DNA of 64,000 nucleotides from Pseudomonas svalbardensis (GCF_030053115.1 NZ_CP125619.1:2295001-2359000); one strand, 5' to 3'. Shown: positions 1 through 9,410, counted from the stretch's first letter. The notes: generated by a model from the sequence alone, not told the origin. Made by a program: numbers and translations.

Positions 1-539
1 TCGTGAAGAACCGCTACATCGGCCGGACCTTCATCATGCCGGGCCAGGCGGCACGGAAAAAATCCGTACGCCAGAAGCTCAACGCCATCGAGCTGGAATT
101 CCGCGGCAAGAACGTGATGCTGGTGGACGACTCCATCGTTCGCGGCACCACCTGCAAGCAGATCATCCAGATGGCCCGCGAAGCCGGCGCCAAAAATGTC
201 TACTTCTGCTCCGCGGCACCGGCCGTTCGTTACCCGAACGTTTACGGCATCGACATGCCGAGCGCTCACGAGTTGATCGCGCACAACCGTTCAACCCAGG
301 ACGTGGCTGATCTGATCGGCGCTGACTGGTTGATCTATCAGGACTTGCCTGACTTGATCGAAGCGGTCGGTGGCGGCAAGATCAAGATCGAGAAGTTCGA
401 TTGCGCGGTGTTCGACGGCCAGTACGTCACCGGCGACGTCGACGAGGCTTACCTGAACAAGATCGAGCAGGCACGTAACGATGCCTCCAAGGTCAAGACG
501 CAGGCAGTCAGTGCGATCATTGATCTGTATAACAACTGA
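1..539 (+). CDS. purF: Amidophosphoribosyltransferase, C-terminal part (window edge)
   Basis: This is the last 178 codons of glutamine phosphoribosylpyrophosphate amidotransferase, the first committed enzyme of purine synthesis, which transfers ammonia from glutamine to PRPP in the cytoplasm. The phosphoribosyltransferase fold is visible, with the PRPP-binding loop [13 protein letters not shown] about 40 residues into the fragment. The N-terminal glutaminase domain lies outside the window, so the GTG at base 3 is an internal valine and not a start. The reading frame enters from the edge and ends at TGA 537-539. A rho-independent terminator follows at once, which separates it from metZ. Confidence 0.95.
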   Translation, partial: VKNRYIGRTFIMPGQAARKKSVRQKLNAIELEFRGKNVMLVDDSIVRGTTCKQIIQMAREAGAKNVYFCSAAPAVRYPNVYGIDMPSAHELIAHNRSTQDVADLIGADWLIYQDLPDLIEAVGGGKIKIEKFDCAVFDGQYVTGDVDEAYLNKIEQARNDASKVKTQAVSAIIDLYNN

Positions 540-545
540 GTAACT

Positions 546-568
546 ACCGGCCCTGAGGGGCCGGTTTT
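546..568 (+). terminator. Rho-independent terminator after purF
   Basis: An 8-bp GC-rich stem (546-553 with 558-565) with a 4-base loop runs directly into TTTT. It starts 7 bases after the purF stop and lies 37 bases before metZ. Confidence 0.8.
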
Positions 569-604
569 GTATCTACTAAAAAGAGCAAGGCAAGGAGTGA
601 CAGC

Positions 605-1816
605 ATGAGTCAGGATTGGGATGCCGGTCGGCTGGACAGCGACCTCGAAGGCGTAGCGTTCGACACCCTGGCCGTACGCGCCGGTCAGCACCGCACGCCG
701 GAAGGCGAACACGGTGACCCGATGTTCTTCACTTCCAGCTACGTATTCCGTACCGCTGCTGATGCGGCGGCACGCTTTGCCGGTGAAGTGCCGGGTAACG
801 TTTACTCGCGCTACACCAACCCGACCGTGCGCGCGTTCGAAGAGCGCATTGCCGCACTGGAAAGCGCCGAGCAAGCCGTGGCCACGGCGACCGGCATGGC
901 CGCGATCATGGCGGTGGTGATGAGCCTCTGCAGCGCTGGTGATCACGTACTGGTGTCGCGCAGCGTGTTCGGTTCGACCATCAGCCTGTTCGAAAAGTAC
1001 TTCAAGCGCTTCGGCATCGAAGTCGATTACGTGCCCTTGGCGGATTTATCCGGTTGGGATGCGGCGATCAAGGCCAACACTAAATTGCTGTTCGTCGAAT
1101 CGCCGTCCAACCCGCTGGCTGAACTGGTGGACATCGCCGAGTTATCGAAAATCGCTCACGCCAAAGGCGCGATGCTGGTGGTCGACAACTGCTTCTGCAC
1201 CCCTGCGTTGCAGCAGCCGCTGAAGATGGGCGCGGACATCGTCGTGCACTCGGCGACCAAGTTCATCGACGGCCAGGGCCGTTGCATGGGCGGTGTTGTG
1301 GCCGGTCGCAGCGAACAGATGAAAGAAGTCGTCGGTTTCCTGCGGACTGCCGGGCCGACCCTGAGCCCGTTCAACGCCTGGATCTTCCTCAAGGGCCTGG
1401 AAACCTTGAGCCTGCGCATGAAGGCTCACTGCGCCAATGCCCAGCAACTGGCCGAATGGCTGGAGCAGCAGGAAGGTATCGAGAAAGTCCATTACGCCGG
1501 TCTCAAAAGCCATCCGCAGCACGAGTTGGCCCTGCGTCAGCAGAAAGGCTTTGGTGCGGTCGTCAGTTTCGAGGTCAAGGGCGGCAAAGAGGGCGCCTGG
1601 CGCTTTATCGATGCGACTCGCCTGATTTCCATCACCGCGAACCTCGGTGACAGCAAAACCACCATTACGCACCCGAGCACTACCTCCCACGGCCGTCTGG
1701 CGCCGCAAGAGCGTGAAGCAGCGGGAATTCGTGACAGCCTGATCCGCATCGCGGTCGGTCTGGAAGACGTGGCAGACCTGCAAGCCGATCTGGCGCGCGG
1801 GTTGGCTGCCTTGTGA
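605..1816 (+). CDS. metZ: O-succinylhomoserine sulfhydrylase
   Basis: A 403-residue PLP enzyme of the Cys/Met metabolism (cystathionine gamma-synthase) family. In pseudomonads this gene, next to purF, encodes O-succinylhomoserine sulfhydrylase, which makes homocysteine from O-succinylhomoserine and sulfide (direct sulfhydrylation step of methionine synthesis). The PLP lysine is K219 in [11 protein letters not shown]. The substrate-cofactor segment YSRYTNPT (about residue 67) and the aspartate in VVDNCF are also present. The ATG at 605 is preceded by AAGGAGTGA. Its stop overlaps the start of the downstream SDR gene by 4 bases, so the two are translationally coupled. Cystathionine gamma-synthase is the main alternative; the purF context favours metZ. 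Confidence 0.93.
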   Translation: MSQDWDAGRLDSDLEGVAFDTLAVRAGQHRTPEGEHGDPMFFTSSYVFRTAADAAARFAGEVPGNVYSRYTNPTVRAFEERIAALESAEQAVATATGMAAIMAVVMSLCSAGDHVLVSRSVFGSTISLFEKYFKRFGIEVDYVPLADLSGWDAAIKANTKLLFVESPSNPLAELVDIAELSKIAHAKGAMLVVDNCFCTPALQQPLKMGADIVVHSATKFIDGQGRCMGGVVAGRSEQMKEVVGFLRTAGPTLSPFNAWIFLKGLETLSLRMKAHCANAQQLAEWLEQQEGIEKVHYAGLKSHPQHELALRQQKGFGAVVSFEVKGGKEGAWRFIDATRLISITANLGDSKTTITHPSTTSHGRLAPQEREAAGIRDSLIRIAVGLEDVADLQADLARGLAAL

Positions 1817-2589
1817 TCGAGTTGTCCACGCCGACCACTGGCACCAACGGCCGCGTTGCACTGGTCACGGGTGCTGCGCGGGGCATTGGTCTGGGGATCT
1901 CGGCCTGGCTGATCAGCGAAGGCTGGCAAGTGGTGCTGACTGATCTTGATCGGGTACGCGGTTCGAAAGTGGCGAAGGTGCTCGGCGACAACGCCTGGTT
2001 CATCGCCATGGACGTCTCGAACGAAGGGCAGGTGGCATTGGGCGTCGCCGAAGTGCTGGGGCAGTTCGGGCGTCTGGATGCGCTGGTGTGCAACGCGGCG
2101 GTTGCCGATCCGCACAACACCACCCTTGAAAGCCTTGATCTGGCGTACTGGAATCGGGTGCTGGCGGTGAATCTCAGTGGGCCGATGCTGCTGGCCAAGC
2201 ACTGTGCGCCGTACCTGCGCGCTCACAGCGGCGCAATCGTCAACCTGGCCTCGACCCGCGCCGGGCAGTCGGAGCCCGACACCGAGGCTTATGCGGCGAG
2301 CAAGGGCGGCCTGTTGGCCCTGACTCACGCCTTGGCAATCAGCCTCGGGCCGGAAATCCGCGTCAATGCAGTCAGCCCGGGTTGGATCGATGCGCGGGAT
2401 CCGTCCGCACGTCGTGCCGAACCACTGACTGATGCCGACCATGCACAGCATCCGGCGGGCAGGGTCGGTACGGTCGAGGACGTGGCGGCGATGGTCGCCT
2501 GGCTGTTGTCGAAGAACGCCGGTTTCGTCACGGGCCAGGAGTTCGTGGTCGATGGCGGCATGACCAAGAAGATGATTTACAGCGAGTAA
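1813..2589 (+). CDS. SDR-family oxidoreductase
   Basis: A 258-residue classical short-chain dehydrogenase/reductase, cytosolic and NAD(P)-dependent. The Rossmann motif TGAARGIG lies near residues 17-24, the NAG-like motif is CNAAV, the catalytic serine is in NLAST, and the catalytic pair is Y160 and K164 (YAASK). The C-terminal GQEFVVDGG segment is typical of the family. The start is GTG at 1813, overlapping the metZ stop (GTGA), so it is co-translated with metZ. The substrate cannot be told from sequence; a link with methionine or sulfur metabolism is suggested only by position. Confidence 0.85.
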   Translation: MIELSTPTTGTNGRVALVTGAARGIGLGISAWLISEGWQVVLTDLDRVRGSKVAKVLGDNAWFIAMDVSNEGQVALGVAEVLGQFGRLDALVCNAAVADPHNTTLESLDLAYWNRVLAVNLSGPMLLAKHCAPYLRAHSGAIVNLASTRAGQSEPDTEAYAASKGGLLALTHALAISLGPEIRVNAVSPGWIDARDPSARRAEPLTDADHAQHPAGRVGTVEDVAAMVAWLLSKNAGFVTGQEFVVDGGMTKKMIYSE

Positions 2590-2697
2590 TCCGAGCGGGG
2601 GCCGCGACAGCGGCGGCTTGAGGTTGCAGGCGGCCGTGGGCAGCGCTGCGGGAAATGACATGATTTTGTCTTTTTCAGAAAAACTTCAAGCGGGGTA

Positions 2698-2726
2698 TTG
2701 ACTTAGCTTCGGTACCTGCGTAAATT
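2698..2726 (+). promoter_or_regulatory. Sigma-70 promoter of the tRNA Val-Asp-Asp cluster
   Basis: TTGACT at 2698-2703 and TAAATT at 2721-2726 are separated by 17 bases. They sit 22 bases before the first tRNA, which is the expected spacing for a short tRNA 5' leader. Confidence 0.6.
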
Positions 2727-2748
2727 TCGCGGCCTCGGAGATGCAAAC

Positions 2749-2824
2749 GGGTGATTAGCTCAGCTGGGAGAGCGTCTGCCTTACAAGCAGAATGTCGGCG
2801 GTTCGATCCCGTCATCACCCACCA
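2749..2824 (+). tRNA. tRNA-Val (anticodon TAC)
   Basis: A complete 76-base cloverleaf with acceptor GGGTGAT/ATCACCC, the D-arm TAGCTCAGCTGGGAGAG, an anticodon stem around loop CTTACAA (anticodon TAC, reading GUA), the T-loop TTCGATC and an encoded 3' CCA. It is the first of three tRNAs in one transcript. Confidence 0.97.
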
Positions 2825-2879
2825 CTTCCGAGAGTCTTGCGAAAGCAAGATGGAAGCTTTTAAAAGCCTCCACCGACGC

Positions 2880-2956
2880 GCAGCGGTAGTTCAGTCGGTT
2901 AGAATACCGGCCTGTCACGCCGGGGGTCGCGGGTTCGAGTCCCGTCCGCTGCGCCA
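2880..2956 (+). tRNA. tRNA-Asp (anticodon GTC), copy 1
   Basis: A 77-base cloverleaf with acceptor GCAGCGG/CCGCTGC, anticodon loop CTGTCAC (anticodon GTC), T-loop TTCGAGT and encoded CCA. It is identical base for base to the second copy 93 bases downstream. Confidence 0.97.
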
Positions 2957-3048
2957 TATTTTCCGAGTCAGGTTTATTCTGGTTCGAGATTGAAAGCCTC
3001 GAAGCTTTCAGTCAGACGAGTTACTTGGACGCAAGTCCAAAGCGATAC

Positions 3049-3125
3049 GCAGCGGTAGTTCAGTCGGTTAGAATACCGGCCTGTCACGCCGGGGGTCGCG
3101 GGTTCGAGTCCCGTCCGCTGCGCCA
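3049..3125 (+). tRNA. tRNA-Asp (anticodon GTC), copy 2
   Basis: An exact second copy of the upstream tRNA-Asp, with the same acceptor stem, anticodon and CCA. The spacer between the copies is unrelated sequence, so only the tRNA body is conserved. Confidence 0.97.
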
Positions 3126-3211
3126 TATCTGCCTCAAGGCCCACTGAACGCCTTGAAGCTACGAAGAAAGCTGCTGGTAAAGCCAGTGTCTACTTCGAGT
3201 CGATAGCAAAG

Positions 3212-3238
3212 ACCCTGGTCGAAAGACCGGGGTTTTTT
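3212..3238 (+). terminator. Terminator of the tRNA cluster
   Basis: A 9-bp stem (3212-3220 with 3225-3233) closed by a stable GAAA tetraloop and followed by a run of T, 86 bases after the last tRNA. Confidence 0.85.
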
Positions 3239-3471
3239 GTGTCTGCGATTTGGCTTTTCTCTCCTGCTCCCCGCAACCATGGGTATCCGCATCTGCCGGC
3301 CAAATGCGGCCGTGTGTCGAATTGTTACTCCTCTCGATGATTTCCCTCAATAACGCTCAGCCCTGATCAACCGGTGGCTGCGTGGCAGAAACACCTGTCT
3401 TTCATTTGCATATTCAGTTTTTCCTGGGGGCAAAACGCATAAAGCGCTTGGTTTGAAGTATCAACACTAAT

Positions 3472-3490
3472 TAGAATGAGTCGCATTTAA
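3472..3490 (+). promoter_or_regulatory. Candidate Fur box upstream of the FecI sigma gene
   Basis: The 19 bases hold the imperfect dyad AATGAGTCGCATT and match the Fur consensus at about 10 of 19 positions. The site lies 28 bases before the sigma-factor start, in an AT-rich promoter-like stretch. FecI-type genes are commonly Fur-repressed. The match is weak, so this is a proposal. The rest of the gap from 3239 shows no gene. Confidence 0.4.
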
Positions 3491-3518
3491 AATATTTCTT
3501 CGCGCAGGGTTCCTTTAG

Positions 3519-4028
3519 ATGAGTGATGCAGCGATGCCGGCGGCGCAAACCTTCCACGACCTGTACCGCGACCATCGTGGCTGGCTCGAAAGCTGGTTGA
3601 GGCGACGCATGAGCAATGGCCATGATGCGGCGGACTTGAGCCAGGATACGTTCGTGCGTTTACTCGCCAGCTCCCAGCACATCGCTGACCTGCAAGAACC
3701 CCGCGCTTATCTGGCGACAGTCGGCAAGCGACTGCTCACCAATTTCTATAAGCGCCGCAGCCTGGAGCAAGCCTACCTCAGTGCGCTGGCGCTGCTGCCT
3801 GAAGACTGCGTGCCGTCGCCCGAGCAGCGTTGGTTGCTGCTGGAAACCCTGCAAGCCCTGGACGAATTGCTCGATGGATTGCCGACGGCGGTGCGACGAG
3901 CGTTTCTCTGGAGCCAGTTGGAGGGTTTGGGTTATCACGAGATTGCTGAACGCCTGCAAGTCTCGGAGCGCACGATCAAGCGCTACATGGCGCAAGCCTA
4001 TGAACATTGCCTGCTGGTGGAATTGTGA
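3519..4028 (+). CDS. FecI-type ECF sigma factor
   Basis: A 169-residue extracytoplasmic-function sigma-70 factor of the FecI (iron-starvation) group. Region 2 covers about residues 10-75 (FHDLYRDHRGWLESWL and the DAADLSQDTFVRLL segment). Region 4, with the HTH YHEIAERLQVSERTIKRYMAQ, is near the C-terminus. Family role: after a ferric siderophore binds the outer-membrane transducer, FecR signals to this factor, which then directs RNA polymerase to the receptor promoter. Its stop overlaps the GTG start of the FecR gene (GTGA), and the cognate TonB receptor follows. The ATG at 3519 starts just ahead of the conserved region. Confidence 0.93.
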   Translation: MSDAAMPAAQTFHDLYRDHRGWLESWLRRRMSNGHDAADLSQDTFVRLLASSQHIADLQEPRAYLATVGKRLLTNFYKRRSLEQAYLSALALLPEDCVPSPEQRWLLLETLQALDELLDGLPTAVRRAFLWSQLEGLGYHEIAERLQVSERTIKRYMAQAYEHCLLVEL

Positions 4029-4975
4029 TCGGTTCGACACCTTCGGCTGAAGCCCGGCAAGTTGTGCGGGCTGCCGCTCAATGGCTGGCGCTCATGGAAT
4101 CAGGCGCCGCCAATGAACGCGATCGTGCCAATCTGCAGCACTGGCGTGACAGCCATCCCAGTCACGAACAGGCCTGGCAGAAAGCCCAACTCTTGCGCCA
4201 ACGCTTTGCCGACCTGCCGTCGGCACTGGCCATGGCCAGCCTGGATCGGCCGCAGACGAGTCGGCGCACGGTGCTCAAGCGCGCCGTCGGGGCGGTCGCA
4301 CTGGTGCCAACCGCCTGGCTGATCAGCCGGCAGCTACCTCTGGACGTCTGGCGCGCTGACTTGCGAACCGCGACCGGGGAGGGCAAAAAAGTCCAGTTGG
4401 CCGATGGCAGCTCGCTGCAATTGAACACCGCGAGTGCCGTCGATATCGACCTGAAGAATCGCCGGCTGACACTGGTGGAAGGCGAAATAGCGCTGAATGT
4501 GCCCGGTACATCGCCGCTGACGATCCAGACGCACTTCGGGCAAGTGGTCGTCAGTCAGAGCGAAGTGTGCGTTCGTCAGGGGCAGACGGGGTGCAAGGTG
4601 TCAGTGCTTAAAGGCGCTGTGCAGTTGCAGCCTTTGCGCGGGCCGGTCTTTTCATTGCGCGCAGGCCAGCAAGTCAGCCTTCAGGCGATGGGTGCCGGAC
4701 GCGTCGAACCTTTCGATGTGCTTGCCCCAGGCTGGCGCGACGGCGTGTTGATGGCGCAGAACCAGCCCCTGGGCGATTTTCTGCGCGAAGTCAGCACCTA
4801 TCGTTCGGGATTGTTGCGCTGGGAACCGGAACTCGAATCCCTGCGCGTCACCGGCAGTTTCCGTCTGGAAGACACCGATCGCATCCTGACGTTGCTGGCG
4901 GCCAGCTTGCCGCTGGAGGTGCATAGGCGAACCCGCTACTGGGTTACGTTGCTGCCGCGCAAAAATAGTGTCTGA
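4025..4975 (+). CDS. FecR-type sigma regulator
   Basis: A 316-residue inner-membrane sigma regulator. It has a short cytoplasmic N-terminal domain (with a W-RDSHPSHEQAWQ-like segment), one membrane span near residues 90-107 (AVGAVALVPTAWLIS), and a periplasmic FecR domain containing GEGKKVQLADGSSLQLNTAS. The C-terminal part should contact the signalling domain of the TonB receptor. I chose GTG 4025, which overlaps the sigma gene stop by 4 bases; an in-frame ATG at 4007 would add 6 residues inside the sigma gene and is less likely. The receptor gene starts 67 bases after the stop. Confidence 0.9.
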   Translation: MIGSTPSAEARQVVRAAAQWLALMESGAANERDRANLQHWRDSHPSHEQAWQKAQLLRQRFADLPSALAMASLDRPQTSRRTVLKRAVGAVALVPTAWLISRQLPLDVWRADLRTATGEGKKVQLADGSSLQLNTASAVDIDLKNRRLTLVEGEIALNVPGTSPLTIQTHFGQVVVSQSEVCVRQGQTGCKVSVLKGAVQLQPLRGPVFSLRAGQQVSLQAMGAGRVEPFDVLAPGWRDGVLMAQNQPLGDFLREVSTYRSGLLRWEPELESLRVTGSFRLEDTDRILTLLAASLPLEVHRRTRYWVTLLPRKNSV

Positions 4976-5042
4976 GGCCTGTCCCCTTTTTTCGCGTCGC
5001 TTGTCATTCAAGGCAAGTGAAACGAAATCAGAGAGATTCTCA

Positions 5043-7466
5043 ATGCCCGTAGCGATGCCCTGCAGTACGCGTCTGGGTTCTTCCAGGCTGCGCCCGTTGT
5101 TGCACTTGAGTCTGTTGCTGAGTCTGAGTGCTTGTCCGTTGTTCATCACTGCCGGTTGGGCCGAAGACGCGCCTCGACGCAGTTATCAGGTGCCGGCAGG
5201 AAGCCTCAGCGCAGCGCTGACCCGTTTCGCCGGGTTGGCCGGGGTCAATCTGTCAGTGGACCCGGCACTGGTGGGCAGTCGCACCAGCCCAGGACTTTCC
5301 GGCGAATACGCGGTCGAGGAGGGCTTTGCCCGACTGCTGCAGGGTTCCGGTCTGCAACTGCAGCCGGTGGGCGAAGAGGCGTACATCCTGACGCCAGCGC
5401 CGGAAGGCAGCAGCCTGCAACTGGGCGCCACCTCGATTCTCGGTGCCATTGATCCGGTGGACGGCGATCCGTATGCCGGCGGCCAGGTCGCGCGCCGTGG
5501 TTCGCAAGGCTTGCTGGGCTCGAAAGACTTTATGGAAACGCCGTTCAGCATGACCACCTACACCAGTGAGGTGGTCAAAAACCAGCAGGCGCGTACCTTG
5601 GGCGACCTGATCGCCAACGATCCTTCGGTTCGCGCCACCAACCCGGCGGGTGGGCGCTATGAGCAGTTCACCATTCGAGGGTTGAGCCTGTTCAACAGTG
5701 ATGTTGCCTATAACGGTCTCTACGGCGTCCTGCCGACCTATACGATCGACATGGAGATGGCTGACCGCGTCGACGTCCTCAAAGGCCCGAGCCAGCTCAT
5801 CAACGGCATCTCGCCGCGGGGCAGCGTGGGTGGCGGGATCAACGTGGTGCCCAAGCGCGCGACCGACAAGCCCATCACTTCGTTCACCGGTATGTACGCT
5901 TCCGACAGCCAGGTCGGTGGTGCCGTGGATGTTGGCCGGCGCTTTGGTGAAGACAACAAGTTCGGTCTTCGTTTCAATGGCGTGAAGCAGTCCGGCGACA
6001 CCGAATGGGATCACCAGAATGTCGACCGCGAGATGGCCGTCCTGGGCCTGGATTTTCGCGGTGAACGCCTGCGACTCTCGACGGACATCGGGCGCACCGA
6101 ACGTGATACCGACGCACCGCAGGAGCGCGTACAGGTTGGCCCTAACGCGCAGGTTCCGCATGCCAGCGATGTGCGCCGCAACTATGCGCAACCCTGGAGC
6201 AAGGCGAGTACCAACGACACTTTCGGCACTGTGAATGCTGAATACGATGTCAGTGATTCCGTCATGCTGTATGGCGGTGTGGGCGCGCGCAAAAGTAACC
6301 ATGACTTCCTCCGACATGCCGTTTCGGTCACCAACAACGCTGGCAATTTCAGCGTTCAACCGCGTGACTTCACCCGTGACGAAAATGTCCGGACGGCCAC
6401 GGCGGGAGTGCGCAACTGGTTCCATACCGGCCCGGTAAGCCATGAAGTCAACTTGGCAGCCAGCTATTACTACATGGACTTCGAAAATGGCGGCGCCCGT
6501 TATGCTGCGGCCAACAGCAACATTTATAACCCCGTTGAAACACCAACACCTGTCAGACCCACGCGACAGGATTCGGAGGTCTATACCGAAAACCGCTCCA
6601 GCGGCGTGGCGTTGTCCGACACCCTGGGTTTCTTCGATGACCGGCTGCTGCTGACCCTCGGCGCCCGCTGGCAGCGCGTGAAGGTTGACGACTGGACCGA
6701 TAACGTCAGAGGCGACACCGCCTACGACGAGGAAAAGGTTTCGCCGTCGGGCGGCATCCTGTTCAAGGCAACCGATAAGCTGTCGCTGTATGCCAACTAC
6801 ATGGAAGGCCTGAGCCAGGGCAAGATCGCACCGTCGACCTCGGTGAACGAGGACGAGATCTTCCCGCCGTTCATCAGCCGCCAGGTCGAGGTCGGTGCCA
6901 AGTATGACGCTGGTGCGTTCGCCGTCACCGCCGCTGTGTTCCGGATCAAGCAGCCGGCTTACGAGACCAATGCCACGACGCGCGTCTTTGGCCCGAACGG
7001 CAAGCGTGAGAACACGGGTGTGGAACTGAGTGTGTTCGGTGAACCGCTTGATGGTTTCCGTTTGCTCGGCGGTGTCATGTACATCGACAGCGAATTGAGT
7101 AACACCACCAATGGCACCTTCGACGGCAACCGGGCACCGGCCACGCCGAAATACAACGTCAACCTGGGCGCCGAGTGGGACGTACCGACCGTGCAGGGCC
7201 TGACCCTGACCAGCCGCGGCATCTATTCCAGCTCGCAGTACCTGGACCAGTCCAACAACAAGGAAATCGACTCCTGGGAGCGTTTCGACGTGGGCGCACG
7301 CTATGCGTTCAAGGTCGAGGAAAAGAACATCACCCTGCGTGCCAATGTCGAGAACGTGGCGGACAAGCGCTACTGGAGTTCGGCCGGGGCCTCGGATGAC
7401 AGCGAGCCTGGCTTGACGCTGTCGACCCCGCGCACCTACCTCCTTTCGGCGACCGTCGACTTCTGA
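5043..7466 (+). CDS. TonB-dependent ferric siderophore receptor with signalling (STN) domain
   Basis: An 807-residue outer-membrane transducer. It has a signal peptide (hydrophobic LLHLSLLLSLSACPLF, cleavage near GWA-ED), then an STN/secretin-like signalling domain at about residues 50-105 (RFAGLAGVNLSVDPALVG), a plug domain at about 150-290 (GRYEQFTIRGLSLFNSD, LKGPSQLINGISPRGSVGG) and a 22-strand-type barrel ending in a C-terminal phenylalanine (LLSATVDF). The STN domain and the upstream fecIR pair mark it as a receptor that reports ligand occupancy to the sigma factor. By position it is the receptor for the achromobactin-type siderophore encoded downstream. I start it at ATG 5043, where the signal peptide begins; a GTG at 4968 would add 25 unlikely residues. 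Confidence 0.92.
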   Translation: MPVAMPCSTRLGSSRLRPLLHLSLLLSLSACPLFITAGWAEDAPRRSYQVPAGSLSAALTRFAGLAGVNLSVDPALVGSRTSPGLSGEYAVEEGFARLLQGSGLQLQPVGEEAYILTPAPEGSSLQLGATSILGAIDPVDGDPYAGGQVARRGSQGLLGSKDFMETPFSMTTYTSEVVKNQQARTLGDLIANDPSVRATNPAGGRYEQFTIRGLSLFNSDVAYNGLYGVLPTYTIDMEMADRVDVLKGPSQLINGISPRGSVGGGINVVPKRATDKPITSFTGMYASDSQVGGAVDVGRRFGEDNKFGLRFNGVKQSGDTEWDHQNVDREMAVLGLDFRGERLRLSTDIGRTERDTDAPQERVQVGPNAQVPHASDVRRNYAQPWSKASTNDTFGTVNAEYDVSDSVMLYGGVGARKSNHDFLRHAVSVTNNAGNFSVQPRDFTRDENVRTATAGVRNWFHTGPVSHEVNLAASYYYMDFENGGARYAAANSNIYNPVETPTPVRPTRQDSEVYTENRSSGVALSDTLGFFDDRLLLTLGARWQRVKVDDWTDNVRGDTAYDEEKVSPSGGILFKATDKLSLYANYMEGLSQGKIAPSTSVNEDEIFPPFISRQVEVGAKYDAGAFAVTAAVFRIKQPAYETNATTRVFGPNGKRENTGVELSVFGEPLDGFRLLGGVMYIDSELSNTTNGTFDGNRAPATPKYNVNLGAEWDVPTVQGLTLTSRGIYSSSQYLDQSNNKEIDSWERFDVGARYAFKVEEKNITLRANVENVADKRYWSSAGASDDSEPGLTLSTPRTYLLSATVDF

Positions 7467-7821
7467 TTCACCTGTGTCATGCGCCCCAGGGACCGGGGCG
7501 CCATCGTTGGACCATGACCTGATTCGTATAGAGGAAGGACATATGCACACCATCAGTTAATGAACGATCGAGACACTTGCGTATAAGTCGCTATCTATCC
7601 GTAGCCTATATCGAAGTTGTCAGTTTTATTACAAGATCATGGCTAGATCATGGCACTTCCGGAGTTTATACCAGGTTTATTAACTTGGTTTTTTGCGTGT
7701 CTGATGTTTTTTAAAATAGTTCAAATCGCTATATGTAAATTTCCAAATGGGTTGTAAGAATTAGTTGCAACAACTTGTTAATGAGAATAAGTTGCATATC
7801 GAATTTAACGAGGGTGAAGCG
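7467..7821. other. Intergenic region before the siderophore operon
   Basis: This 355-base AT-rich gap shows no full gene. It holds a GC hairpin without a T-run at 7481-7501, a strong ribosome site in front of a five-codon reading frame (7543-7560), a tandem 10-base repeat (AGATCATGGC at 7634-7643 and 7645-7654) and, near its right end, a Fur-like box. It probably carries the promoter of the biosynthetic operon. Confidence 0.6.
7777..7795 (+). promoter_or_regulatory. Candidate Fur box of the siderophore operon
   Basis: The segment GTTAATGAGAATAAGTTGC agrees with the 19-base Fur consensus at 13 positions, including the AATGAxAAT half-site. It lies 27 bases upstream of the acsF start chosen here. 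Its presence argues against starting acsF at the in-frame TTG at 7765. Confidence 0.55.
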
Positions 7822-9198
7822 ATGTTGAATGATGGCGTATTGCACTCTAATCCTTTGCAAAAAACCAATGCCGACTATTTGGCTCGACAAAGCAAGTTCG
7901 AATCTAATGTACGCAGTTATCCACGCAAGTTACCGCTGGCCATCGCCAAGGCGCACGGGCTCTGGGTGACCGATGTCGAGGGCAATACGTACCTCGACTG
8001 TCTGGCCGGCGCCGGTACTTTGGCCCTGGGGCACAATCACCCGGCCATCATGGCCAGCCTCGACAGCTTCCTCGCCTCAGGCCTGCCGATGCACACCTTG
8101 GACCTGACCACCGCGGTCAAGGACGCCTTTAGCGAAACCTTGCTCAGCCTGTTGCCGAACCAGGGCCGTGATTACTGCTTGCAGTTTTGCGGGCCATCCG
8201 GGGCGGATGCGGTGGAGGCCGCGCTGAAATTGGCCAAGACCTTCACCGGGCGCAACAACATCATCAGTTTCTCCGGGGCCTACCATGGCATGACCCACGG
8301 CGCCCTGGCCCTGACCGGCAACACCGCGCCGAAAAATGCCATCGCCAGCCTGATGCCCGGGGTGCAGTTCATGCCGTACCCCCACGAATACCGTTGCCCG
8401 CTGGGCATTGGCGGTGAGGCCGGGGTCGAGGCCTTGACCCACTACTTCACCCAGTTTATCGAAGACGTCGAAAGCGGCGTGTCACTGCCGGCGGCGGTGA
8501 TCCTTGAAGCGGTGCAGGGTGAGGGCGGGGTCAACTGTGCCCCGGCGAGCTGGCTGCGGGCGATCCGCGAGGTAACGCGCAAGCACGGCATCCTGCTGAT
8601 CCTCGACGAAGTGCAGACCGGTTTCGCCCGCACCGGCAAGATGTTTGCTTTCGAACACGCCGACATCGAGCCGGACCTGATCGTTATGTCCAAAGCGGTC
8701 GGTGGCGGTTTGCCCATGGCAGTGTTGGGCATCCGTCGTGAATTCGACGCCTGGGAGCCAGGCAATCACGCCGGCACCTTCCGCGGCAACCAGATGGCCA
8801 TGGCCGCCGGGCTGGCCACGTTGCAGGTACTGCAACAGCAAAACCTCGCCCCCCAGGTCGAGCGTCGTGGCCAGTGGCTCAAGGACCGACTGGTCGAGTT
8901 GCAGGCGCATTATCCGGCCCTCGGCCAAGTGCGCGGTCGCGGCCTCATGCTGGGCATAGAGATCGTCGACGAGCGCCAGCCGGCTGATCGCCACGGGCAT
9001 TTCCCTATGGACCCGGCGCTGGCCGTGGCCATCCAGCAACAGTGCTTCAAACAAGGCCTGTTGCTGGAGCGCGGCGGGCGTAAGGGCAATGTCATCCGCT
9101 TGTTGCCGCCATTGATTATCGACGATGAACAATGCCAACAAGTGATCCAGCGTTTTGATAACGCGATGGCTGCAGCGTTATTGCAGTTGCGCCCTTGA
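7822..9198 (+). CDS. acsF: Diaminobutyrate-2-oxoglutarate aminotransferase
   Basis: A 458-residue class-III PLP aminotransferase. Family role: it makes L-2,4-diaminobutyrate from aspartate semialdehyde with glutamate as amino donor, supplying the diamine unit of achromobactin. The PLP lysine is K291 in [12 protein letters not shown]. Upstream are ILDEVQTGF, with the cofactor-pyridine aspartate, and the [15 protein letters not shown] segment; AGTFRGNQ follows the lysine. The ATG at 7822 has GAGGGTGAAG in front, and the Fur-like box lies upstream of it. It is the first gene of the operon. Base composition is slightly AT-richer at its 5' end. Confidence 0.92.
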   Translation: MLNDGVLHSNPLQKTNADYLARQSKFESNVRSYPRKLPLAIAKAHGLWVTDVEGNTYLDCLAGAGTLALGHNHPAIMASLDSFLASGLPMHTLDLTTAVKDAFSETLLSLLPNQGRDYCLQFCGPSGADAVEAALKLAKTFTGRNNIISFSGAYHGMTHGALALTGNTAPKNAIASLMPGVQFMPYPHEYRCPLGIGGEAGVEALTHYFTQFIEDVESGVSLPAAVILEAVQGEGGVNCAPASWLRAIREVTRKHGILLILDEVQTGFARTGKMFAFEHADIEPDLIVMSKAVGGGLPMAVLGIRREFDAWEPGNHAGTFRGNQMAMAAGLATLQVLQQQNLAPQVERRGQWLKDRLVELQAHYPALGQVRGRGLMLGIEIVDERQPADRHGHFPMDPALAVAIQQQCFKQGLLLERGGRKGNVIRLLPPLIIDDEQCQQVIQRFDNAMAAALLQLRP

Positions 9199-9288
9199 AT
9201 GAATCAATCGAAGTTACGTTGGCAGTCCGCCGAACTGCAGTTTGATGACAATGCTGCAGGTAACTTTGATGGTCGTCTGGTTGTTTAA
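9199..9288 (+). CDS. Possible 29-residue ORF between acsF and acsD
   Basis: An ATG immediately after the acsF stop opens 29 codons ending in TAA (MNQSKLRWQSAELQF...). It has no clear ribosome site of its own but could be read by re-initiation after acsF. Nothing in it matches a family I know. It may be noise, or the relic of a longer acsD leader. Confidence 0.2.
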   Translation: MNQSKLRWQSAELQFDDNAAGNFDGRLVV

Positions 9289-9410
9289 AAAGGTTCAGTG
9301 AAGTGATGTCGTTACATGGGGTTTCGTCGGCCGTTAAACAGGTCGATCAGCAACTAATTTTTTCGCCATATAACGTGTCCAGTGGCCTCGCGGGCTACTG
9401 TGGAGCACCC

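Noticed and set aside
7481..7501. A GC-rich hairpin just after the receptor gene
   Set aside because: It could be a terminator, but no T-run follows, so I did not list it as one.
5253..7553. A 766-codon open frame antisense to the TonB receptor gene
   Set aside because: The plus-strand frame encodes a clear receptor with signal peptide, plug and barrel; the antisense frame is a GC-codon shadow without any domain.
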